Of a stretch of 64,000 nucleotides of DNA, positions 10,688-21,874 are shown piece after piece. Location: NCBI GenBank assembly GCA_015039465.1, contig MU130358.1, forward strand, positions 234,787 through 298,786, written 5' to 3'. The DNA comes from Phlegmacium glaucopus (taxonomy: Eukaryota > Basidiomycota > Agaricomycetes > Agaricales > Cortinariaceae). Made by a program: the position numbers and the translations under genes. The notes beneath the pieces were generated by a model. That model searched no databases. It had not been told where the DNA came from and saw only the letters and a list, made by a program, of their open reading frames with translations. Numbering within the stretch: position 1 is the first letter of the stretch; each line of letters starts with the position of its first letter.

Positions 10688-12394
10688 ATGTTCGTTACTA
10701 TTCGAAATCTAACAGGCGAACCCATTATCGCCCAAACTTACCCAACTTCGTCGAAGTTTGCTATCAAACCTTCTAAACCCCAACCATCGGCTAACTTGGT
10801 CATCCAGCCGTCTTGTCGTCTGACCACAAGGCTTCCCAGAGGAGAACTTATTCTGCATGCTCATCCTCCCACAGATGTACCGAACTTGGCCGAATTTTCC
10901 CATAACGAGAATACACCACTGATCTTGAAAGAGGGATGGTATGACGACCCGGCAGGTCATAAAATCTCCCTTTCGACCGCCTTTACAACACCCTGGAATC
11001 TTGTGCCTCTCCCCCATGACTCTATTTGGCGTATCTTCTCTTTCAGGGTATGAACTCAACTTCTCATCCAAAAATTGTTGGGAACATGATAGATGCAGGT
11101 CACGCGTAAATACCGCCAGATAGTCATTCTCCATCGTCGTAATTTAGCGTCGTTTCTGTCAGACATGCCGGACCATGTCCCGCTTTCATCGCTACTGCTT
11201 CCTGGTGTGTAATGGCGTACTTTTTTTATTTGGCCCCATCTGATATTCTTTCCGTAGGTACACATGACTCGTACGTTGGTATTTTTTTGCGTCTATCAAT
11301 ACCCCAATCGTTTGTGTATACATAGGATGGCATTTTATGGCTGGCCCATTTCTCAATGCCAATCTCCTTCAACTCCTTTAAGTACACAGCTACATGGTGG
11401 AATTCGTATCATTGATATTAGACTCGCCGTCGTCCCTCCGCCTTCACCATTGGATACCACCGATACCGATAAACACGAACTAATTGCATACCACGGACTC
11501 TGGCCCCAACAAACTCCCTTCACATCTATCCTTAATGATATATTCACTTTTTTAACATCTCCAATCGGCTCTAAAGAGACCATTGTCATGTCCATAAAGC
11601 AGGAGGATTTTGCTTTTACTCCTGCTCCGTTTTTTTCACGGCTTGTAAGAGATACCATTATTCACGGGCCTGGAGGATGGGACGAGTCTAAAATACAAGC
11701 AAAGGCTGGTATTAATAAGGGAATGTGGTTCCTCGAGAACCGGATACCGAAACTGGGAGAGGTACGAGGGAAGGTGGTCATGTTGAGTCGATTTGGTGGG
11801 AACGGCTCGGGTTGGGAGAACGGGCTAGAAGGGCTTGGCATTCATCCAACGACGTGGCCTGATAGCGAGATGAATGGGTTCGAGTGGGAGCTCAAGGGTA
11901 CCATCGTAAGGACGCAAGACTGGTAGGCGTTTCCTGACCATCGTGGACTTTATCCCAAATCATATCATTACTTTTCTAGGTACGCTATACCTTCTTTCCT
12001 TTCCATTCCTGAAAAGGTGCAACGAGCCACGCAAAACCTTATTCCTCCGTTTGCGCCAAATGGGCAACCCACTCTATCTATTACCTACTTCTCGGCAGCA
12101 TCTTTCCTTGCACTCCCGCCGATTGTTGCAAAGGGATTCGGATGGCCAGCTTGGGGCCTTGGTGTGGAAGGCGTGAATACCAAACTCGGAGTGTGGCTTC
12201 TCGATAAGCTCGCTGGACATCCTGTTATCGACGGAGATGCCGAGAAGCGATCGCAAACTGTGCCAGAAGAGCCCAGGATACGAGGTTGGACGTTTCTCGA
12301 TTATTATTCAGAGCCAGAAGGCGGGAGAAACCTTGTACCTCTTTTAGTAGAGTGCAATTTTCTAGGGAGGAAGAAAGGTGAAGAGGATTGGTAA
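10688..12394 (+). CDS. PI-PLC-like phosphodiesterase
   Basis: A 496-aa member of the PLC-like phosphodiesterase superfamily (PI-PLC X-type TIM barrel). Exons are 10688-11047, 11099-11204, 11258-11270, 11326-11922 and 11980-12394. The first catalytic His sits in LLPGTHDSMAF (about residue 158), partly on the 13-nt exon 3; GGIRIIDIRLA and AYHGLW (second catalytic His) follow, with IVMSIKQED as a core strand. The Ca-binding residues of eukaryotic PLCs are not obvious, so it resembles bacterial-type PI-PLC or fungal PLC-like enzymes. The first 120 residues are a polar beta-rich domain without a recognised family. No signal peptide is apparent. It is divergent from the amidohydrolase with only 126 bp between starts, implying a shared promoter. 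Confidence 0.85.
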
Positions 12395-12811
12395 ACAAAT
12401 TGCTCGATGCTTTTACCACTATCCGATTCCGTGAGGCAGTTCACCAGATATGATTTTCGACTCAACTACGGAAATTCATCTTTATGTACTTACTTATCTT
12501 TACGACATCTTATGAAATTATAACGACCCAGTTTACGAATGCTATCAATGGGTAATTTTACTGGCTCATCGATCGCTGTGTTCGCATCCTTTGAGTCCTT
12601 CACAGTACCAGGATTACTTATATGGCATCTGTCCACAGAGTCCTCTCGGGTCAGGCTTTGGCAGTGGTGTCTACGACCTGTTCTTTTGTCCGCATGCAGA
12701 ATCTACTGCTCGAGTAGCGCTTTGAACATTTGAACAACGGGAAATCGACATTACAAGACAACAAGTTCATGGACCACGCAGTAAAAGAATTGAAATAACC
12801 ACATACTAAAA

Positions 12812-14329
12812 TTAGTATTTAGCCAATAATTTATCTTGACAGTCTGAATGAGGTATTAAATCAGAAAGTCTGAGTGATCGGTTTACCATAATTCGAAGAT
12901 GTGTCGAATTACAAGCCCCAATCGTCCAATCTCTGGGAACCCTATATTTCCTTGGCCGCTCACATCCCTCGACCCCACACATCCCATGTCCTCTTGCAAT
13001 CCGGATTTCCGTCAACTGTTTGCCAGAAGTTGTTGACAGTTCCTGTTCATTTAGAGGTGAACAAAGAATCTCAGGTATGGAAAAGGAGATCTCCATTTTA
13101 CTTCCTCCATGGACCGCTCGCAAGGAGGAAACCCATCGATACATATCAGGCTTCACTTTCTCGAACGTCTCTTCAACTATATTCATAGCCTCATTTTCAC
13201 CCCCTTCATGATTTAGAGTCCAAGCGTTACTTTCGGTCTCAGTTTTAGAGGTATGGAACCCGGATACGGAAGGCATGGGTGGCTGGTCGTCGGGAACTGT
13301 CGTACGTCCACTTTTTGGCTTACTCTTTTTTTTGAGTAGACGATCTATAGTCTTCATCTAGAAAATATGCTTTGAGAATTCATGGCTAATGCAAACAGAT
13401 TTAGACTACCTTCTCATCCTCTAATTTTTTCTGATTCAGATGCCTCCTTTTGATGGTTGTTTCTTCTCTACGAAGGGCAAGGTCCACTTCGTTTAAAGAC
13501 CGTTTCTTGTTTTTTGAACCTTGAGTTGCGAGTTAACACTTGTAATTAGAGAGAGAAAATGTTGAATCTTACTCATGGACACATGAAAAGGATCTACGAC
13601 ATTCGCTAACACCGCTTGACGTGTAGCCATAGACTTAGCGGTCGGGGATGGAGTCTGGGCTAGACTAAATCCATTTTCATACGCTTCATCGTCTGATGAA
13701 CCTGATGGTGAAGTGAGGTCCTCCGATTCAATGTCAATGTCTTTAATAACCGTGACTGAGGGGTTGCGCCGTTGTCAGCAATGAGCGGGTGAACATGACT
13801 ATGACTTCATCAGGTCAAAGATAATTGAAATGCGGCCGAATATTACAAGGAAAGACCGGGAGATATGGAGCTCTTGTAGCAATGTACCATGGGTGATATC
13901 CATGGAGAGTGTATTTTCCTCAACTCTCGGGTAGAAAGATCCCATCGAGAAGCGACAGGAACTCTTTACAGATATCCCTACAGTCGTATAACATGACGAA
14001 ACAGCCAGAAGACAAACTCACCTTTTGCGCTTCGTCTCGGTGTTCTCTTGAAAGCAATAAAGTCTGCCTCTTCTAGTGCGTTGCTCAATCCTACAGCGTT
14101 ACTCGCTGGAAGCTTGAGCCTAATTCTCAGGGATGGCTGGCTTGTAACACTTGTAGATGGTACATCTTCTCTCTGGGACAATAAAAACGCCGAACAGTTA
14201 GTTGCATGATTGTGGAACGATTACGCGACTTACCTCCCCTTCATCCTCTGTAATAAGCTCGACTTTATTTCCTCCATCATACTCAACCTCGCCACTGACC
14301 TGGTCTTCCATTTCCACGTCAGAATCCAT
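12812..14329 (-). CDS. INO80 chromatin-remodelling subunit B (Ies2/INO80B-like)
   Basis: A 361-aa protein from exons 14329-14234, 14172-14022, 13755-13573, 13519-13410 and 13357-12812. The PAPA-1 region is visible as LALRREETTIKRRHLNQKK and KLEDEKMKTIDRLLKKKSKP, and the C-terminus carries the zf-HIT-like half CGVEGCERPRKYRVPRDW followed by GACNSTHLRI. This pairing is typical of INO80B/Ies2, which activates the INO80 nucleosome-remodelling ATPase. The N-terminus is acidic (MDSDVEMEDQ), as is common for nuclear chromatin subunits. Intron 2 (13756-14021) is 266 nt, far longer than its neighbours, and contains a possible 90-nt in-frame cassette exon. The start is the first ATG before the acidic tract. 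Confidence 0.83.
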
Positions 14330-14581
14330 TTCAGACAATGAGATAGCACACCCTTTATTCCAGTGCCAAATATGGAATTCCTTCGGCAGGCATTACATAA
14401 TTTACCTAGTATCGGCAGCCCAGCGACGCAAGTGCTCGGCAAGTGTGCCATGATCGACGAAACCAATGTTCCACAGGAGCAACACTCAAACCCAAACCAC
14501 CACCACCAACCCAACAAACCTCAACCCAAATTTAATAAAGGTCCATAGGGTACGACCTTAAACCACCTCTACCGGCCCATC

Positions 14582-16225
14582 ATGATGCAATACGCATCTC
14601 AAGGGTTGCGGAATGCTGCCCGCAAAGGCTCAAATACCCTCGTTCACGGGGGTCATAATGGACCTGGCGGAGGTACTGCTTCCAACACACAAACAAGATC
14701 TATACATCTCTTTTCTCCTATCCGTAGTGGTCAGGCAGCTCTACATGCTCCTCCTCCACTTCCTTCAGGACCAACAGCACCACGAAACCCCACAAACAGG
14801 CTTTTCTCAATCTCACGAAATCTTCTTCAAAATTTCTTTACTCATTTGACTGCTCCCGGCTTGAAAGCACCCACCCATCTACCCATAGGCTCCCGTTCTT
14901 TGCACAGCTCCGTTCTTCGTACAAGCACTATTCAGAGTCGCTTATCCACTGCAGCCCGCTATTCTCTGAGGAACAATGCACTCCAACGCCAAGCAAATAC
15001 GTTCTTGCCCCGTGGACCTGGGCCCGCACCGCCTCCATTCGGAGGTGTCACTCAAGTCGGACTTGGGATGGCCAGGAATTTCAGTACTGGACGCCCCATC
15101 TTCCAGCATTTAGCTGAGAACGTTCCAGTTGCCGTAAGAGCTCTCTACGAGGCTGACTTGGACCTCGAGCTCAAGAGGCGTCACGAACGCAAGCGCCTAG
15201 TGACTCCTAATGCCGTCGAGAAGGTCAAGAAGACGAAGGAGATGATCAAACCTCTGCAGAAATCTCCGAAGCGCGAGGTTTTGGCCAATGTGGAACATGG
15301 CAAACTAGCAGAGCTTCATGAGGAAACGGAGCATTACTTCCCTGCCATTTCTGTTGCTCCCATCACTACCTACTTACTCATCCCGCTCGCACCTACCCCA
15401 ACGTCCCGTACCCCTTTACCCCCCGATCCGTTACCCTCTCGTCCAGGGCCATCTCAAGAGCCAAGGCTTCTACCACCCCTCTCATACGTTGGCTCGTTGC
15501 ATGCGTCTCATACCATCCATTCGTTGCGCGTTTCAACGCTTTTCACTCGCCTGGACCAGGCAAATGTATGGGCTCGTGGAGTGCAATGTTCTGCTTATTC
15601 TCAAGGACATGCTCATCGGAAGCGACGTAGAGCCGGCGAGAATGATGCTAGTGACGAAGGCGCGTGCACGATTTTGAAGGTTGAATTTGTAGGGTGGTCA
15701 AAAGCCGAAGTGAGAAGTGTGATCGGAGAGAGTGGGTCAGGTTGGTGTGTTCTTGAAGAGGTGCTCCACGAAGAGGATGAAGGGCTCACAGATATGGAGT
15801 CTTTGTCTTCCGAGCCATCTGAAGAGGATCAATCCTCGCACCAATCTTTCGGGCTGGGTGTTCTCGGAGGTTCAGGTATGGAAATGATCGACCCCTCCGA
15901 GTCTTTCATTCTGCCCACTCTCGACTTCTCATCGAGTTTCATCTCGTCATCTCGCTCATCGTCTTCCCTTTCTCACAATTCGCCCTCAAACGACCCCTTT
16001 GTCACCATTCCTTCCGAGATGGAGAATGACCCATGGGTAGACGACTATTACGACTCGTCCTCTTCGCAATCATCTGATTCAGAATGCTCGGAGCTCATCA
16101 TTGATCCTCCATCTTCCAATGGTTGGTTTGGGTCTGGTCATGGACTTGGGCCTGGGGTGGGATTCAGTTCCCAATTCGAAAGGATGAGAGACGAAGTTGA
16201 ACCTCGAGAAGTAATGTTTAACTAA
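14582..16225 (+). CDS. Intronless protein of unknown function
   Basis: A 547-aa single-exon protein, unusual beside intron-rich neighbours. The first 180 residues are rich in Arg, Ser, Pro and Asn and nearly free of acidic residues, with presequence-like stretches (SRSLHSSVLRTSTIQSRL, MARNFSTGRP), suggesting mitochondrial import. A charged helix follows (EADLDLELKRRHERKR), then a moderately conserved-looking core around YVGSLHASHTIHSLRVSTLF and CTILKVEFVGWSKAEVRSVI. The C-terminal 150 residues are Ser/Glu/Asp-rich and probably disordered. I recognise no named family. The start is the first of two adjacent ATGs; nothing upstream in frame looks coding. Confidence 0.75.
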   Translation: MMQYASQGLRNAARKGSNTLVHGGHNGPGGGTASNTQTRSIHLFSPIRSGQAALHAPPPLPSGPTAPRNPTNRLFSISRNLLQNFFTHLTAPGLKAPTHLPIGSRSLHSSVLRTSTIQSRLSTAARYSLRNNALQRQANTFLPRGPGPAPPPFGGVTQVGLGMARNFSTGRPIFQHLAENVPVAVRALYEADLDLELKRRHERKRLVTPNAVEKVKKTKEMIKPLQKSPKREVLANVEHGKLAELHEETEHYFPAISVAPITTYLLIPLAPTPTSRTPLPPDPLPSRPGPSQEPRLLPPLSYVGSLHASHTIHSLRVSTLFTRLDQANVWARGVQCSAYSQGHAHRKRRRAGENDASDEGACTILKVEFVGWSKAEVRSVIGESGSGWCVLEEVLHEEDEGLTDMESLSSEPSEEDQSSHQSFGLGVLGGSGMEMIDPSESFILPTLDFSSSFISSSRSSSSLSHNSPSNDPFVTIPSEMENDPWVDDYYDSSSSQSSDSECSELIIDPPSSNGWFGSGHGLGPGVGFSSQFERMRDEVEPREVMFN

Positions 16226-16374
16226 TTTCATTTTCTATTTTCTTGTCATTTTCTTTTGCAAATCGCCCCAGAAGTACAAAAAGTATTGGTATCATGTGAT
16301 GCATACACGCTCATTGTTTCCGTTATTTTTCTTCTTTGCCATTGTGTCAAATATTGAATAAATAAAATCATATA

Positions 16375-17054
16375 TCAAGCTGTAACGTGCGGTTCCCGAT
16401 TACTTGTGTATGGAACACACTCTGGATTTGTATTCGTCTGGTCAACTGTCAGTACTTCAGCAATCCCCAGACACTGATGACTGCCTAAGGCACTCAGAGC
16501 TTGCTTACAACATATACCTAACTCTTCATCATGCTCACCCGTTGCGATTATGACATTGCCTAATAGCAATTGGTGTTGCGATTGAAGGTTCTTCAGCTGG
16601 ACACGCACGTTCAGCCAATGTGGACTCGTCGTGGAAGCCGTCAGGCCTTCAGGACTCATCCAATCTGTACCTAGGTCGTATGTGTTCACCGAAGTTCCAT
16701 CCTGGCCACACGCAAGGGACACAGCAAGCAATTTATTGTATCTACCCACTACACCCTTGTTTTAAACAGCCCAAACACAACAAAGAACACTCAAAAATAT
16801 CTACTAGTTGAGACTGGTTAATTACAAATCAAGGTGTTTGGAATAGGCTTGACCATACCTGATCCGTAACCTGGAGAATGTCGAAAGGCGGCCTGAAGTA
16901 TGCAAACGGACAATCTTTGACGACAGTCCAAAACCCCCACAGCTTGAATGCCGTGCAACCAAGGAAGACAAACCATTGACCGTCATACCTGCTTCCCACC
17001 TGTTGAATATAATTTCTCGAAGCCCATCTATCGTCGCACACCTCGCACACCAAA
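16375..17054 (-). CDS. Unassigned small gene, 5' structure unresolved
   Basis: The 3' part is clear in form: a last exon 16755-16375 encoding GVVGRYNKLLAVSLACGQDG and a Leu/Gln-rich stretch, ending at a TAG-type stop, preceded by an intron 16858-16756 and an exon encoding KDCPFAYFRPPFDILQVTDQ. Upstream the frame breaks. Two alternatives exist: a continuous frame through a hydrophobic WFVFLGCTAFKLWGFW segment, or an ATG at about 17007 with a 46-nt intron joining GGKQ to LWGFWTVVK. No ATG-initiated model was fully satisfying, so the upper bound is only approximate. The gene lies just downstream of eRF1 on the same strand. No family recognised. Confidence 0.4.
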
Positions 17055-17148
17055 TCACGCCATAAACCTCAAAATCTAAAACACCCCTGCCATCCGCCCC
17101 GCCCGGCGTATCCTCAATAGACGGGGCTCCGAAGAGCCAGCAATACCG

Positions 17149-18736
17149 TCAGATACCACCATCATCATCCGAATAGAACTCGTCGTCGTCGTCGTCGTCA
17201 ACAGACGTGAGGACCTGCAAATCTAGCTTGTAACGGAGAAGGCCTCCAATCCCACCAAAACCCTTGACGAACTGAGCTCCCTCTTGGGAACGATTTGTCA
17301 CAAATTCAAGATTGGCACCAAATTCCTTGTATTTGTCGGCAAACCATTCAAGAAGGGATTGTGGGTCGGTGGCTTGTTCCATTTCTAGACCGGTAGATTT
17401 GTCCATGAACTTTTCGCGATCTTTCTCCTGTTCTTTGTTTGCGTGGACAATGATCTCCTCTAAAGAAAATGATTATCAGAACAAGAGTGCCTGCCTTGAA
17501 TATGACATACCTCCTGCAGCATTGCGAAGCAGATATCGAGTGATGTCAAGGTTTTCCCAGACAATGAGCGTTTCAACGGCGCCCAGCTCAAGGGCCTTGA
17601 GAGTGTCGTCGACTCCAAAGCAGTACCTGCCGGTGTCCTGGCTGATCTCGTCAAAGTACTTTTGGATAAGTCTCTTCTCTTGTACAAATTTCACGTTAGC
17701 CAGAGACTCGGCAGCAAGTTCGATAGCCTAATATACAAAATGGTCAGTTTCCCGATCAGAAAACCTAAAAGATCGTAGATACCTGATTGAACCCATTTTC
17801 ACCTCCGTAACTGACATCGACGACTTTAATCACTTTTGCCACGAGCCTCTGATCAAACATATCACTTTGGCTGAGTTCCGTCTTGAAATCGGCACTGCCA
17901 GCGAGCACCAAACCTGTAACATTTACTTTGTCATTGGTGATGTAATGCTGAACGGCTAATTCTGCAACTTTTCGGACGTAGTTGTGACGCTTTTCATCTC
18001 GGAGACGTGAAAAACGGAGAGCAGATTGACCACCACGGCCGTGCTTCTTTGGCAGGTCGACAGTGAATTTGTGAATCACTTCTCGAGTGTTTCCGGAAAG
18101 AGTACCGAAGAGGGTACCGTTACCATCCATAACGATGAAACCGAAACGAGAATCGGATTCGAGGAGCTCAGAGAGAGCTTCAGTATGAAACTTGTTATCA
18201 CATAGATAAAGCGACCTGAAGTATGGGTCGGAACTTGGGACGATGTATAAATAAGACAGAGACTTACGTGTTGATGGGCTTGTGAGGTTCAAAGTCGAAT
18301 GACACTTTTTTTTCCTTGCCCTCGTCAGTCAATATGGTTCCTACAAAAAGTACGAGACCATTCGGAGGAACTCGGTTATATAGTTTCAATCTTTGCTGAG
18401 TACTGGTAATAGCAGCCAATACAGAGAGCCGATTGACTCGAGATTTGATATTGGACGCTGTTCCATATTCCTGCGTCAACATGGCGGACGCTCGCGATAC
18501 TTGGTCCTGATGTAAATGAGCATCAGGAAAAGTCAAACACATCGATCAAGACGCACTTTCGGGGGAATGATAAGACTTATCATGGAAGTGCCAGCCCTAC
18601 GAGGGAGAAGAAGATCGATGAGCGCTTAGGCGGTCAGTAAGAAAAAAAAGTAGTACCCTCTGGCAGCATCAAGGCTCTTGATGAGCTTCTTGACCTTCCA
18701 CATCTGGATGTTCTGCTCCGCAATGTCTTGACTCAT
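17149..18736 (-). CDS. SUP45: Peptide chain release factor eRF1
   Basis: eRF1 recognises all three stop codons in the ribosomal A site and triggers peptide release with eRF3. Exons are 18736-18657, 18596-18557, 18506-18268, 18215-17783, 17727-17511 and 17459-17149, giving 439 aa against 437 in yeast and human. Decoding motifs are in place: NIKS at about residues 59-62 and YLCDNKF at about 123-129. The catalytic [14 protein letters not shown] loop is at about 181-194. The C-terminal eRF3-binding domain ends in the usual acidic tail ([16 protein letters not shown]). All six exons join in phase. It is divergent from the Pop7-like gene with 168 bp between starts. Confidence 0.97.
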
Positions 18737-18904
18737 CGTGGGCGACGACGTATGCGCTTTCTAGAGGTACCAGAAATTCACAGTCGGTAGGTCGAGGTTG
18801 AGAAAAGAAAGAAAGGGACGTTCGATTTTTGGGCAATCGATTTCTTCTATTTGCGCTTGTATCTCACTCTCTCATTATCAAACCACGGTCCCGCTGGGGC
18901 TGGT

Positions 18905-19730
18905 ATGAAACGAAAACTTGACTCGAATGATGAACAGGAAAATGCTGGGAAACGCGTCAAGTTGATTCGTGGCCCACAAGCCAGTACATCAAATCCACTT
19001 CCCCTCCCCAGAATGGATGATGCAGATGAGGGCATTAAAAGTAAGGACAATAAACACAAGGATCGTTCTTCGAAACCCCACAACCAAGGCAAAGGACATC
19101 AACGTCGGCGGATAAATAAACTAGTACCGCCAAGACCCTTTCCGACGGTTCCAACCTCTGTTTCTGCCACGGGACCACGTTCTAGTCACAGAGAGGGTAA
19201 AAACCTCATATGTATCACGCGCAAGACCCCCTTGGCAAACTATTTACGTCGATGTAAAACCGTCATCATAGAAGATGGGTGAGTCTTAAGCGGCTTCTGC
19301 TTCGTCAACCCGATTTACCCCCTCAAGGTATAAAACGCTGCATCTAAGTGCAATGGGCGCTGCTATACCGCATCTGCTCCAACTCGTTTGCGCTCTTCCT
19401 CCAATCTTGCCTTTCCCACAGGATGAAATCCATACGGAAGTAACCACGGGCACGGTTGAAGTGCAAGATGAAGTATTACCCCAGAATGATGATGACGATA
19501 TCACATACGAAACGCGTGGAAAGTCTACACTTCGTATTATTTTCAAAATTGGTGACGGCACCAATGAGGGGGATAAGATAGGTTCTCGAAAATATGCTGG
19601 TGGTAAAGGAGCTGGAAAGGGTCCTCCGCGAAACGTAGGGAAAAAAGGGAAAGGGAAAGCAAGAACCTCGGATGATCCTTCTGAAATTGTGTTCGAAGAA
19701 CCCGAGCAGGAGTACATGGATATGCTGTAA
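18905..19730 (+). CDS. POP7: RNase P/MRP subunit Pop7/Rpp20-like (Alba domain)
   Basis: A 258-aa protein from exons 18905-19278 and 19328-19730. The core, about residues 105-165, is an Alba-fold signature: ICITRKTPLANYLRRCK, then after the intron YKTLHLSAMGAAIPHLLQLV, the pattern of Pop7/Rpp20, which pairs with Pop6/Rpp25 to bind the P3 helix of RNase P and RNase MRP RNA. Long basic and disordered extensions lie on both sides: an N-terminal nuclear-localisation-like stretch (MKRKLD, KRVKL) and a Lys/Gly-rich C-terminus with an acidic end. The ATG at 18905 is used because upstream in-frame codons lack a better ATG. Rpp25-like proteins share the fold, so assignment within the family is less certain than the fold. 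Confidence 0.8.
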
Positions 19731-20319
19731 ATTCTCATATTCTCTTCTCGATGGCTCCGGTTAGAATCCAAGTTCTCGTCTTTCCACCTCTCTAACCTAT
19801 TACCCTTTCCAGCTTGGCACGAAGCAGATTGTGTTTTGGAAAATTGCGCAATGACGAACCGGCGTCCTAACCATTCATGAGAGCCACTGCTACATTGCTG
19901 CATTCGCATCTATTAATATTGAGTGTTAGTTTCTACTGCGACCTCAGTAATGCTTCCCAGAGCACATAATTATTGTTGTGCGTCTCATTAGAACGAATCT
20001 AGCTTCATATTCATGTTGCATCGATCAGGGTTCCATACCCTAAACTATCCAGATAAGGTTATTGGACTTTTTCAGTCATGAACAACCAAGACAATCCACA
20101 AGGCCGCTCTGTCCAAGCCACCAGATATTGAATGACATCCCAGTTAAAAGAACGAAAAGCTCGACTACAGAGAATTGCGAGTCTCGCTCCCACAAGGTTG
20201 CTCCTAGCACACAACATTCTTCGCCATATCTCTGGTGTGGTAGTATATGGTGTGTGATCTTGTCATAAAATCATTAATACATTTCATACCGATCAGGGGG
20301 TATGTTTATACATACAAAG

Positions 20320-21270
20320 ATGTCTGCTTTCAACCTTCCTTCGTCCACTTCTCAGTTGCAAATTACAAGCGTTCCTGGAATAATGTAATCCAAGTACCTG
20401 AATCTGTCTCGGCCCAGCAAACTTGTTTTGATATTCTTCGCATTTTACTCGGTGCAAACACAGCATATATATTTATTGAGGTATGTCTGTCTAACTTGAC
20501 CTCAATCTTTTTACCCGAAACCTGACTCTATCCAGACTGGGCTTGGACCATTAGGCCAGAATTTGCCAAAACTTGACCAGATTGGGCATTATCCTTATAT
20601 GGTACTGACAATGTCCTTACAGAGGATTGCAGAAAAGGCGAAAGTGAAAGCAAAAAAAATCATATATTGCATGAGCTATATAATCGAAAGGATGGAGATA
20701 TCTACTTCGAACAAAACTCGGACCGCCCTCGAGCGTCAGTCTATCAGATTCGGTTTTCAAAGATCGGTACTCCCGTTCCGCCGAAAAAAAAAAAGAGACA
20801 TTGCAATAAAAGGAAACTAACACGGTGTCAAAGGTCCTCGGAATCTCAAAGTTCAAACGTTCATGCTCCAATCATGCCAAGAATTTACCCAGTGAGAGTT
20901 TTTCGCTCTTCGTTCGAATACCCTATCACACGACGACGCCTTGGACGTCATTGCCCCAAAAAATATAGTTCTGCCTCATCCATGAAATCATTATCAAAAT
21001 CAAAATCGAAGTCGAGAAGGATGGGCTGTAGGTATGCGTGACTTCTTTCAAACAATACGCTCTCTCTCTGAATATTAGTTACAAACTCATTAACTTGGCC
21101 AGGTGATATCATCTCTCTTTCATCTTCAGCAGGACTTGTCATCCAGCAGGACTTGTTATCTATCTTCAAGTTGGCAATATTTCTGCTCCACAAGCCCCAG
21201 CAACTTGACATCGAAACTGTCTGGCAAAAGTGGCGCCGTTCAGATACGTCATCTGGCTGGAGAAGGCTAG
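20320..21270 (+). CDS. Orphan multi-exon gene, structure tentative
   Basis: Several spliceable open segments line up on this strand but match no family I know. A possible first exon begins MSAFNLPSSTSQLQITS and joins through a 48-nt intron to QTCFDILRILLGANTAYIFIE. The best-looking coding piece is 20596-20770, with NHILHELYNRKDGDIYFEQ and ASVYQIRFSKIG; it joins through clean GT-AG introns to a Ser/Lys-rich piece (SMKSLSKSKSKSRRMGC) and a final exon that stays open to a TAG at 21268-21270. The junction between the second and third pieces is unresolved. It may be a real lineage-specific gene or a decaying one. Confidence 0.35.
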
Positions 21271-21874
21271 ATGTGTACTTGGTTTTTTTTCATCTTATGG
21301 ATAGACATCTGTTCTCATGTCTTATATTGGGTTGGACACCCCGAGTCAAGCGGTGGAAGGTTTCTCAGTAAGTTTTTGTCAGAATAGATAAGGTAGCTGG
21401 CTTGGCACAAGGTCAGCTTACTCATTACGTGCTTATCGCAAGGAACAGGACCCAAAAATGACCCTTTGGTGCCCTTACGCGGTCCTGAAAGCTGCATAGA
21501 AATGAAACTACTCGGACTAACGGGCCCATCACCTAATAAAAGGCACCCAAAGGACTCCCCATGGTTCTTCCCCAACTTATGTTTAGGTCCTCCCTTATCG
21601 GAATTAAATCTACGGAGGCCAAGCAATACGCCAAGGCGATCCATGACTTAAAATACGTGTCCGCTGTCAATGTCATCAGTTATCACATAAAGAGGGTTCT
21701 CCAATCCAACAATTACAAAGATATAAAAGGAACGCAGCTGTTTTCATGTCGGCCATGGAAGATGGAAACGAGGTCTATTCACACTACTGTATAAAAACAT
21801 ATCACGAGACGGAGGTTGCGATTTGTTGTTTAACGCATTCTTTCCGCGAGACATGCAATGCCATCGTCGGCTTT

